From Persicitalea sp038235275 (GTDB lineage: Bacteria; Bacteroidota; Bacteroidia; Cytophagales; Spirosomataceae), in assembly GCA_038235275.1 (NCBI GenBank), contig JBBSUC010000016.1:39164-103163 (forward strand): a stretch of 64,000 nucleotides of DNA. Reading direction: 5' to 3'. This document shows positions 33,896 to 42,200 of the stretch, piece after piece. The notes beneath the pieces were generated by a model. That model did not search any database. It saw nothing but the letters and a program-made list of their open reading frames with translations, and was not told where the DNA came from. Made by a program: the position numbers and the translations under genes. Each line of letters opens with the position of its first letter. The first letter of the stretch is position 1.

Positions 33896-33938
33896 GGGCG
33901 AACACATAGGTTCGCAGGGGCGCCTGTCCGACCCTACA
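33896..33938 (+). repeat. dispersed repeat, GGGCGAACACATAGG type
   Basis: GGGCGAACACATAGGTTCGC followed by a few bases and CGCCTGTCCGACCCTACA. It is nearly the same as the minus-strand leader of the first permease gene (6697-6744). Confidence 0.7.
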
Positions 33939-33955
33939 ATTCTAACTTTGCCCTT

Positions 33956-35902
33956 TTACCCCTCCAACTCCTCAGCCTCCAGCATCGCCACTTCCCAAGC
34001 CTTCGTCGCGTCGGCGATTTTCTGGCGGGTGTGGGCGTACTTTTCATTCAGTTCGTCCAGTGAATCTTTCTCAGCGTAGTTGGCAGGATCGGCGAGCTGG
34101 GCTTCCAGTTTTTTCTTCTGCGCTTCCAGTTCAGTGATCGTCACTTCCAGTTCCTCGACCTGCTTTTGGGCTTGTTTCAAAGCCCACTGGTTATTGGGCT
34201 TAGGCGATGACTCTTTTTTCTGGCCGTTGGAAGCAGCGGGGACCGCCGTGACTTTGGGCGGCGGAGCACTGCTGACGATGGCCTTCTCGCTCACCGCCGA
34301 TTCCAGGCCACGCTCTTCTATCCAAAGTTCGTATTCTTGATAAGTACCAGGATACTCTTTAATTTGATGATCCTCGATGTACCAGATTTTGGTCGCGATG
34401 TTTTCCACGAAATAGCGGTCGTGACTCACTACGATATAACTGCCCTCGTACTGCTGCAACGCCTGAATGAGGATGTTCACCGACTGCATGTCCAAGTGGT
34501 TAGTCGGCTCGTCGAGGAGGAGGAAGTTGGCTTGGGAAAGTAGCACTTTGGCCAGCGCAATCCGCGATTTTTCGCCACCAGAAAGCACTTTTATTTTCTT
34601 GAAAACATCATCGCTCGTGAACAGAAAGCAGCCCAGTACCGTACGCAGTTCCGTTTCAGACTTTTCGGGTGCGGCATATTTCAGCTCCTCGATTAGGTTG
34701 TGCGCCACATTGAGCGACTCTAGCTGGTGCTGGGCGTAGAACGTGAATGACACGTTGTGGCCCAGCCGCCGGACGCCTTTGTGCTTTTCGGTGCCGGCCA
34801 CGATGCGCAGCACGGTAGACTTGCCGCGTCCGTTGGCTCCGATGAGCGCTATTTTGTCGCCGCGCTCCATAGTGATATTAGTGTGGTCGAGGATGAGTTT
34901 TTCGTCGTAGGCTTTCGAAGCATCTTCCAGCTGAAAAACGTGGCGACCCGGCTGCGTGGTGAACTGAAAGCGGAAATGCACCTTGGCGTTTTCGTCAATC
35001 ACTTGGTCCACTACGTCCATGCGGTCGAGGGCTTTCACGCGGCTTTGTACCTGCCGGGCCTTGGTGGCCTTGGCTTTGAAACGCTCGATGAAGCGTTCCG
35101 TCTGGCGGATTTTGGCTTGCTGGTTTTCATAGGCCCCACGCTGAACTTCGTTGCGAAGTTGTTTTTCTTCCTCGTAAAATGAGTAGTTACCCGAGTACAA
35201 ATTTAGCTTGCCCCCCGACACTTCTACGGTCGTATCGACCACATTGTCAAGAAATTCACGGTCGTGCGAAACGACGATTACCGCGCCTTCGTAGTTAAGG
35301 ATATATTTCTCCACCCACTGGATAGAGGGCAGATCCAGGTGGTTAGTCGGCTCATCGAGCATCAACAGGGCAGGCTTTTGCAGCAGCAGCTTGGCCAGCA
35401 TTACGCGCATCCGCCAACCGCCTGAGAATTGGCGTAGGGGCTGAGTGAGGTCTTCGGTCGAGAAACCCAGTCCTTCCAAAATCGCCTCCGCCTTGGCCTG
35501 AATGGAATAGCCGTCAAGCGCCTCGAACTCGTCTTGAGCGCGGGCGAGTTTGTCCACCAACTCATCGCGGTAGTTGGTTTCCATTTCGTGCAGCACCTTG
35601 TCGATCTGCGTTTGCAGTTCGTTCTGCCGCTCGAAGGCCTGCATGGCCACCGAAAGGATGGATTCGTCGCTTTGGTAGGAAAGCAAATCCTGGTTCAGGA
35701 AGCCAATGGAGCATTCACCGGATTTGGAAATACTGCCTTCGTCCGGCTGATACTCGCCGTCGATCAAGCGCAGCAGGGTGGATTTCCCGGTGCCGTTCAG
35801 ACCGATGAGTCCGATTTTCTGCTTGGGTTTGATATGCAGCGACGCGCTGTCGTAGAGCGCGCGGTCGCCGAGGTAGTAGCTGAGGTTCGTTATCGCAATC
35901 AT
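33956..35902 (-). CDS. ABC-F family ATPase
   Basis: A 648-residue soluble protein with two ABC domains and no TM segment, so a translation factor type rather than a transporter. Walker A motifs are GLNGTGKST and GANGRGKST, signatures are FSGGWRMRV and LSGGEKSRI, and both Walker B motifs end in DEPTNHLD. The linker between domains (FIERFKAKATKARQVQSRVK) is the P-site tRNA interaction motif region. The C-terminus is a coiled coil (VEELEVTITELEAQKKKLE). Housekeeping ribosome rescue and antibiotic protection are both possible; I cannot tell which. Its -7 element ends 4 bp before the ATG. Confidence 0.93.
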   Translation of the reverse strand: MIAITNLSYYLGDRALYDSASLHIKPKQKIGLIGLNGTGKSTLLRLIDGEYQPDEGSISKSGECSIGFLNQDLLSYQSDESILSVAMQAFERQNELQTQIDKVLHEMETNYRDELVDKLARAQDEFEALDGYSIQAKAEAILEGLGFSTEDLTQPLRQFSGGWRMRVMLAKLLLQKPALLMLDEPTNHLDLPSIQWVEKYILNYEGAVIVVSHDREFLDNVVDTTVEVSGGKLNLYSGNYSFYEEEKQLRNEVQRGAYENQQAKIRQTERFIERFKAKATKARQVQSRVKALDRMDVVDQVIDENAKVHFRFQFTTQPGRHVFQLEDASKAYDEKLILDHTNITMERGDKIALIGANGRGKSTVLRIVAGTEKHKGVRRLGHNVSFTFYAQHQLESLNVAHNLIEELKYAAPEKSETELRTVLGCFLFTSDDVFKKIKVLSGGEKSRIALAKVLLSQANFLLLDEPTNHLDMQSVNILIQALQQYEGSYIVVSHDRYFVENIATKIWYIEDHQIKEYPGTYQEYELWIEERGLESAVSEKAIVSSAPPPKVTAVPAASNGQKKESSPKPNNQWALKQAQKQVEELEVTITELEAQKKKLEAQLADPANYAEKDSLDELNEKYAHTRQKIADATKAWEVAMLEAEELEG

Positions 35903-35906
35903 GCCG

Positions 35907-35914
35907 CAAAGGTA
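35907..35914 (-). promoter_or_regulatory. -7 element TACCTTTG giving a probably leaderless abc-F mRNA
   Basis: The minus strand reads TACCTTTGCGGCATG. With the usual 5-7 bp from this element to the start site, transcription would begin at or next to the A of the start codon. Confidence 0.5.
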
Positions 35915-35955
35915 CGGCGAAAGAGTGGAATTTAGACTTGAGACGTTAGATGCTA

Positions 35956-36005
35956 GACGTTGGATTTTTGAAAAATGTGTTCTCTAGTATGCAAAATCCA
36001 ACGTC
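35956..36005. repeat. 13-bp inverted repeat GACGTTGGATTTT / AAAATCCAACGTC
   Basis: Perfect arms at 35956-35968 and 35993-36005 lie in the divergent gap between abc-F and the siroheme gene. They are embedded in words such as AGACGTTAGATGCTAGACG and CCAATGTCTAAAATCC. This is another intergenic repeat vocabulary. Confidence 0.6.
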
Positions 36006-36022
36006 CAATGTCTAAAATCCCC

Positions 36023-36030
36023 TAAATTTG
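36023..36030 (+). promoter_or_regulatory. -7 element TAAATTTG for the siroheme/mobA operon
   Basis: An exact TAnnTTTG match 23 bp before the TTG at 36054. Confidence 0.5.
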
Positions 36031-36053
36031 CCTGATAACAAAACCACTCCATT

Positions 36054-36653
36054 TTGAACCAGTTATTTCCCATATTTCTCAAACTCAACAACGACGACCT
36101 GCACCTGCTCATCGTGGGGGGCGGCTACGTGGGGCTGGAAAAGATCGAGGCCGTGCTGGGCAACTCACCCGAGGCCAAAATTACGCTCGTGGCCCCCGAA
36201 ATCCGGGAAGAAATTCTGGAAATTGCCGCGCACAAACCGCACGTGGTTCTCATCCAGCGCCCTTTCGAGGATTTTGATCTCGATTACAAGGATTTAGTCA
36301 TCGTTGCCACCAACAACAAGGAAGAAAACAAGCGGATCAAGCGCGTGGCCCGCGCCCGGCACCTGCTCTGCAACGTGGCCGACACCCCCGACGAATGCGA
36401 TTTTTACCTTTCCTCCATCGTTAAAAAAGGCAACCTGAAAGTGGCCATCTCCACTAACGGTATGTCCCCTACCCTGGCCAAGCGACTCCGCGAAGTGCTG
36501 ACCGAAGCCCTGCCCGACGACTTGGAAACTGCTATGGAACAACTCAAAGAAGTCCGCGACCAACTGCGCGGCGACTTCGAGTACAAAGTGCAGGAACTGA
36601 ATCGAATTACTGAGGTGTTGGTTGCAAAGAAGGAGAAAGGCAGGAAAGGATGA
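36054..36653 (+). CDS. precorrin-2 dehydrogenase / sirohydrochlorin ferrochelatase
   Basis: A 199-residue homologue of the N-terminal module of CysG (Met8p/SirC). It oxidises precorrin-2 and may insert iron to give siroheme, the cofactor of NirB. The Rossmann motif is LLIVGGGYVGLEKIEAVL; the family segments LVIVATNNKEENKRI, LCNVADTPDECDFYLSSIV and ISTNGMSPTLAKRLRE follow. The only plausible start here is TTG at 36054. The methyltransferase half is a separate gene (46002-46799) at the far end of the nitrate island. The mobA ATG overlaps its stop by 4 bp, so the two are co-translated. Confidence 0.88.
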   Translation: MNQLFPIFLKLNNDDLHLLIVGGGYVGLEKIEAVLGNSPEAKITLVAPEIREEILEIAAHKPHVVLIQRPFEDFDLDYKDLVIVATNNKEENKRIKRVARARHLLCNVADTPDECDFYLSSIVKKGNLKVAISTNGMSPTLAKRLREVLTEALPDDLETAMEQLKEVRDQLRGDFEYKVQELNRITEVLVAKKEKGRKG

Positions 36654-37240
36654 AGGGAGGAAAGGAAGAAAATCAGCTACGCGGGCTGGTACTTAGCGGT
36701 GGAGAAAGCCGTCGGATGGGGCGGGATAAGGGGCTTATTTCTCAGGATTCTTCGCTTTGGGTGAATCGCGCGGGAATGTTATTGCAAAGCGTGGATTTGC
36801 CTGTGAGTATAATGATTCGGGAGGCGCAACGATGTGAGTACACGGCGGCGATTTTGTCTGATTTTGAATTGCTGAACGATTTAGATTTGCCCGTGGGCGG
36901 GCCGTTGAAAGGATTGTTGAGTTTTTATTTCCTTTATCCGCAGAATGACGTTCTCGTGCTGCCCTGCGACATGCCGAATTTGACTTCTGCTTTGCTGACT
37001 GAGTTGATTGAGATTTATGCTGAGAAACCTGAATTTGAAGCCTGGGTGTTCGAAAATCAAGAGGTTTTGCAGCCTTTCCCTGGTATTTATTCGTCCCGGT
37101 TACTGAGCTCAGTTTTTGAGAAAGCAAAAAGCAACAAACTTACCCGGCATGGACTTTCCTACTTGCTGAGTACGGCAATTACAGCGCGAAAAGCAGATGA
37201 AGACGCATTTGCCTTTCGGAACTTCAATAGTCTAATCTGA
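36650..37240 (+). CDS. mobA: molybdenum cofactor guanylyltransferase
   Basis: A 196-residue MobA-type nucleotidyltransferase that adds GMP to molybdopterin, making the bis-MGD form needed by the nitrate reductase in the same island. LVLSGGESRRMGRDKGLI is the NTP-binding signature, LPVGGPLKGLLS and VLPCDMPNLT (Asp binds metal) are intact, and LQPFPGIY is the C-terminal conserved patch. The ATG at 36650 overlaps the siroheme gene by 4 bp; an in-frame later start is unlikely because LRGLVLSGG must be near the N-terminus. It converges on the nitrate reductase associated protein gene with a 16-bp gap. Confidence 0.88.
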   Translation: MKGGKEENQLRGLVLSGGESRRMGRDKGLISQDSSLWVNRAGMLLQSVDLPVSIMIREAQRCEYTAAILSDFELLNDLDLPVGGPLKGLLSFYFLYPQNDVLVLPCDMPNLTSALLTELIEIYAEKPEFEAWVFENQEVLQPFPGIYSSRLLSSVFEKAKSNKLTRHGLSYLLSTAITARKADEDAFAFRNFNSLI

Positions 37241-37256
37241 TTTTCAGCGGTTTACT

Positions 37257-37733
37257 TTACGAAGCTATTAGCCCAAACTCCGCCATCGCTTTCGGAAAAT
37301 TCTCCCCTTCGTGTCCCGAGCGGCTCAGCTTCACGAGGGCGAAGCGTTGGAGCAAATCTAGACCAATCCATTGCGCCAAAGTCGGCGGTGCGCATTGCCA
37401 TTCCAGCGCTTTTTCCTGAACCTCGGTGGGAACTTGGCTCAAATCTTCCCAGGTCGCATCCAAGCCGCCGAGATCTTTCACTATTTTTTTGCTTCGCTCC
37501 CAAACCCTTTCATCCAAATATCTTTGATACGCTTCGATCTCGGTGAGTGACTCGCAGGGGATTTCAGCCAGAGTATTCTTCTCCTCCGCCGTCAGGCGGC
37601 TCCATTCAGCCAGTTGCAGCTTTTTGTCGGCGGTGTCCAGTTTGTAGCGCACGACCATGGGAATGCAGCGGAGGGTGTCCACAAAATCAATTTCGAAAGC
37701 AAAATGAACGGGTTCCACAAGTGTCATAGGCAT
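37257..37733 (-). CDS. nitrate reductase associated protein
   Basis: A 158-residue protein that I recognise as the small nitrate-reductase-associated family first noted in cyanobacteria. The segment FEIDFVDTLRCIPMVVRYKL near the N-terminus and LAEWSRLTAEEK are its hallmarks. No cofactor motif or signal peptide is visible and the biochemical role is not known. It is the last gene of the minus-strand nitrate operon, 24 bp after the rubredoxin-fusion gene, which supports a function with the reductase. A start at the second Met (37727) is equally possible. Confidence 0.8.
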   Translation of the reverse strand: MPMTLVEPVHFAFEIDFVDTLRCIPMVVRYKLDTADKKLQLAEWSRLTAEEKNTLAEIPCESLTEIEAYQRYLDERVWERSKKIVKDLGGLDATWEDLSQVPTEVQEKALEWQCAPPTLAQWIGLDLLQRFALVKLSRSGHEGENFPKAMAEFGLIAS

Positions 37734-37757
37734 GATGGTAAGGCGAATTTAGGGAAA

Positions 37758-39215
37758 TCATACCACAAACTCCTCGGCGTCCCGCTTTACAAATTCCGAT
37801 TTGGGCGCGTCGCAGGTCGGGCAGAGATAGGATTCAAGTAAATCAACAAAAGAAACACCGGGCGCGATTTCCGCCCGTTCGTCGCCGTATTTTTCATCGT
37901 AGACCGTCAGGCAGTGCGGGCATTGGAACAACTCACTGGTTGGTAAGATGATTGACTTTTCAACCGTTTCGGCACGTGCAACTTTCGGCGTCTGCCGCGA
38001 AGTATTGAATTTTCGGCAAAGACGGTCCAGCTGATCGGGTAAATGGTTTTTCATCAAACCCTTTTCAAACGGAAAATACGTCCGGCTATTTGGGTTATAA
38101 TTTTCGGTAAAATAAAGATCATAGACGGGCAACAATCCCCATTTTCCTAATGTGATGGTCGGCCTTTTGCGAATCAGAACGGAGCCGAACACCTCTGACT
38201 TGTCGCGCGTCTGCACGCCAAAACACAGGCCGAAGGTGCGGGTATCGTGCTTTTCAAAATAGCGCAGAATGTACTTTTTCAACTCCACGCCTTCCGCGTC
38301 TTGGTCTTCGGTCTGCCAGGCCAACTCATTGGCCGCATGGCGGACGTTAATGTTGTGCCGACTCAAAACCCGGCTCCATTCGGAGCGGTCTTTCTCCTCA
38401 ATACCTTTGATAATCAAAGATTTCCAGGGCGTCGTGCAGATTTCACCCACGCGGGTTTCCAGGCAAAGTGTACAAACATCAAGCAAGAATGGAATCGGAA
38501 ACTCTTCGTCGCGGCGGTACAAACCCAACCAAGAGCGCTGCCCGTAGCGGTTGAAACCCTCGTAGTAGGGCAGCGTGAAGTTGGGTAGTTCGACTTCTTG
38601 TGTAGCTGGTTGCGTAATGAAGGAATGAGTTTGAGAAATTTTCTCGTAAAGCTTTGACTCCAAATGATTGGCGTTGTCCTCACCCGGCATTTGCTGTTCC
38701 AGCGCGTGGGCAATCCGGGCGATGTCGTTGGTATAAATCAAATCGCGCCAGCGGAAAATGGTGTTGGACTGCTTCGGACGCACGTACAAGAACCAGAAAT
38801 GCGGCTCAGGCGACGCGATAAAATTGAGGTTTCCGGTAAAAAACGGGGTAAAACTCTGGTTGGAATCAGAGAGGTTGATTTTCAGTTTTGGGGAATAATC
38901 GAAATCGTCCAACACCGTATGGTACTCGCTCTCGTTCAGCCATTGCCCGGTGCGGAACACCTCCTCGGCGCAGTAAGAACTGATGATATTAGGGTACTTG
39001 TCGGCGTTGAGCTCATAGCGTATCTGCTTTTTTTTCAAATCCCTTTCCAGAAACCGCACTTTTTCGCCATCGACCCGAAAAATCAATTGCTGCCGCGACC
39101 CAAATCGTACGTGCTGCACTTTGGCCTCGTGAGCAATGGTCAATATTTCACGCAGCCGACCGGGCGAAACGATGCCGCCGAGAAGGTTGATTTTGATGGT
39201 ATGTTGGTCTTGCAT
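37758..39215 (-). CDS. nitrite/sulfite-reductase-like protein fused to C-terminal rubredoxin
   Basis: 485 residues. The N-terminus (NLLGGIVSPGRLREILTIA, VQHVRFGSRQQLIF) matches the ferredoxin-like half-domain of siroheme nitrite/sulfite reductases, and ICTTPWKSLIIKGIEE recalls their later conserved patch. However, the siroheme/[4Fe-4S] cysteine pattern C-x5-C plus C-x3-C is not evident. The last 65 residues are a rubredoxin: FQCPHCLTVYDEKYGD and SYLCPTCDAPKSEF give the four iron-binding cysteines. Additional cysteines (DVCTLC, GEIC) lie mid-protein. It begins 37 bp after the nitrate reductase stop on the same strand. An electron carrier or maturation role in nitrate assimilation is inferred. 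Confidence 0.75.
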   Translation of the reverse strand: MQDQHTIKINLLGGIVSPGRLREILTIAHEAKVQHVRFGSRQQLIFRVDGEKVRFLERDLKKKQIRYELNADKYPNIISSYCAEEVFRTGQWLNESEYHTVLDDFDYSPKLKINLSDSNQSFTPFFTGNLNFIASPEPHFWFLYVRPKQSNTIFRWRDLIYTNDIARIAHALEQQMPGEDNANHLESKLYEKISQTHSFITQPATQEVELPNFTLPYYEGFNRYGQRSWLGLYRRDEEFPIPFLLDVCTLCLETRVGEICTTPWKSLIIKGIEEKDRSEWSRVLSRHNINVRHAANELAWQTEDQDAEGVELKKYILRYFEKHDTRTFGLCFGVQTRDKSEVFGSVLIRKRPTITLGKWGLLPVYDLYFTENYNPNSRTYFPFEKGLMKNHLPDQLDRLCRKFNTSRQTPKVARAETVEKSIILPTSELFQCPHCLTVYDEKYGDERAEIAPGVSFVDLLESYLCPTCDAPKSEFVKRDAEEFVV

Positions 39216-39230
39216 GGTTTTTTAGTATAG

Positions 39231-39254
39231 GTAGAGACGCGGCATGCCGCGTCT
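39231..39254. repeat. REP-like perfect 20-bp palindrome
   Basis: AGACGCGGCATGCCGCGTCT (39235-39254) is a perfect palindrome preceded by GTAG. The TAG stop of the nitrate reductase lies at its edge. A related element is at 20265-20287. It may act as a transcript-end hairpin between the reductase and the rubredoxin-fusion gene. Confidence 0.65.
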
Positions 39255-42200
39255 AGCGGGCGAAAGCAACCTGCGGCTGGCCAACCGCCTCAACCACCCC
39301 TTCCAAAATCGCCCTGACCTCCGGCCGACACGAGCCGCAACCCGTACCCGCCCCGGTTTGCTGGCAAAGTTGAGCGAAATCCGTACAGCCCAGCCGAATA
39401 GCTTTTTCAAGATTTCCCTGCCCGACGGTATTGCAGGAACACACCAACTTCCCTTCCAGTGGGTCGGCTTTGGTATTGGAGCGCAGCAGTTCGAGTCGCT
39501 TTTCGGATAGCTCGGTACCCCGCGCGATCAAGTCGCGGAACTCGGCGAACTCGTTTTTGTCGCCCACCAGAATCGTCCCGACCAGTTTGTCCCGGTGGAC
39601 GATGCACTTTTTGTAATAGCGTTTGGCTTTGTCGATAAAAACAATCTCCTCGTAGGATGGGTCGTTCTCGGGTGACTCAATCATCCCCATGCTGCACAGG
39701 TGCAGCCCTTCCATTTTTAAAATATTCATCGACAGACTGCCCTGGTAAGGAGTCGTTATGTGGCCGTTGAGGTGGCGGGCAATCACGGTCGCCTGCTGCT
39801 CGGCGGCCAGCGTGATGCCCCACATCTGCCCGCGCCACTGCGCGATTTCTCCCGCCGCAAAAATAGCGGGATCGGAGGTTTGCAGGTAGTCGTTCACTAC
39901 CACGCCCCGGTGGCATTCCAGCCCGGCTTCGCGGGCGAGTTCGATGTTGGGGACCGTGCCAATGGCGATCACCGCCACCTGGCAATCCAGCTTGCGGCCC
40001 GATTTTAGCCGAACGCCATTCAGCGTGTCATGGCCGCAGAAGGTTTGCACCTCGTCGTTAAAATACACCTCAATGCCCCGGTCGCGGATTTCCTGGTACA
40101 GCAAATCACCCGCCAGCGGATCGAGTTGTCGCTCCATAAAGCGACTGATGCGCTGCACCACCGACACCCGCACATTCAGTTCCCGCAGCGAAGCCGCCAG
40201 TTCCAGCCCCAGCAAACCGCCGCCCACAATCACTACGTGTGGGTCGGGATATTCCAGAAACGGCAACAGCGCGTCGGCATCCAGCCGGGAGCGCATATTG
40301 AAAATTCCGGGCAGGTTGGGTACTCCTTTGGGCATGAATGCCCGGCTTCCGGTGCCCAGAATTAATTTTTCATAGCTGTGAATCAGGCCGTTGGTGTCCG
40401 TGACGGTTTTGGCGTCGCGGTCGATGCGGGTGATGCCGACGCCCTTATGAACCGTGATGCCTGCCTCGGCAAACTGCTCCTCGCGCAGCTTCACCAGTTG
40501 CGCCCAGCCTTGCGCTCCGCTGATGTAGTCGGGCAGCAGTACGCGGTTGTAGAAGGGGAAAATTTCCTGGGAAAAAACGGCAATCTCATCCGCCTGATTC
40601 AGCGCCCGATGGGCATTCACGAATCCTAACCCCGCCGAGCCCGCGCCAATGACGATGACTTTTTCAAATGGTTTTTGGTACAATTCCACCTGTACGGCGG
40701 TGAATTTGTAGTCCGGCTCCTTCGAGCGCGGATCTACCAGGCTGTTGGTCAGATTATTGGCCCGGCCCAAGTTGCTATCCAAGATTTTTCCCCAGTGCAT
40801 CGGCAGGAAGCATACACCCCGCCGGACATCTTCCGACAGTTGCGCCTTCACCCGCACCTCGCCGCGTCGCCCGCGAATCGTCACGAGTTGCTCAGATTTT
40901 ATGCCACGCTCGGCGGCGTCTTGTGGGTGCATTTGCAGGAAAGGCTCAGGAACGTGCTGGTTTAGTTTTGCCACGCGCCCGGTCTTGGTCATGGTGTGCC
41001 ATTGGTCGCGGATGCGGCCCGTCGTCAGCACGAGCGGAAAGTCTCCGTCTGTCGGTTCGGAGGCGTTGCCGTCGGGTACCGTATGGATTTGCGCCCGTTG
41101 GTTGGGGGTGTAAAACTTGCGGTCGGCAAAAAGGCGCGGACTGGAAACGGGAGCCTTTCCTACTTCTGACGCTGCTTGGTAGGGCCACTGCATACTGCGT
41201 TGTTTACGCAGAACTTCGTGACTAAGTCCAGTGATGTCGATGTTGGTTCCCGTGGTCGTTTGCACGTACTCGGCGTACACCTCGGCGGTGTTTTGATAGT
41301 TAAATTCCTGTGAAAAGCCCATCGTCTGCGCAAATCGCCAGATGATTTCCGCGTCGGGCAGGGCTTCGCCGGGCGCGTCGAGGATTTTGGGCAAATAGGT
41401 AATGCGTCGTTCGGCGTTGGTCATTGTCCCATCTTTTTCGAGCCAGGCGGCGGCGGGCAGTACCACATCGGCCATCGCCACTGTGTCAGCGCGGCTCGAA
41501 ACATCCTGCACTACCACGAACCGTCCTTTTTTCAAAGCCCGCTCCACGCTGTTGACGTCGGGCATACTCACCAGCGGGTTGGTATTGATGATCCAAATCG
41601 CTTTCAGCTTGTCGTCGTCCATCGCCTGGAACATTTCCGTAGCCGTCAGGCCGGGCTTGTCGGCAATTTTGACGGGGCTTTTCCAAAACGCCTCCATCTC
41701 GGCGCGGTGCGCGGCATTGGTCACATCGCGGTGCGCGGGCAGAATGTTGGCCAGTCCGCCGACCTCACGCCCGCCCATCGCGTTGGGTTGTCCAGTGAGG
41801 GAAAACGGCCCGTTTCCCGGCGTTCCGATGCGGCCCGTGATGAGGTGTAAATTGATGAGCGAGAGGTTTTTGTTCACGCCCACCACCGACTGATTCATGC
41901 CCATTGTCCAGAGCGACAAAAAACCTTTGGACTCTCCTATCCATTTGGCAGCTAATCGAATATCGGCGGCTTCGACGCCGCAAATATCGGCTGCCTCTTC
42001 CACTGTTCGGGCCATGACCTGATCGCGGTAGGCGGTAAAGCCATCGGTATGGTCGATGATAAAATTTTCGTCCAAATAGTCTTCCTCGATCAAAACGCGG
42101 CCAATGGCGTGATTCAGCGTGATGTCGGTGCCGGGGCGGACGGGCAAATGCAGATCCGACGCCCGTCCGCTGTCGGTCAGGCGCGGGTCCACGGTAATGA

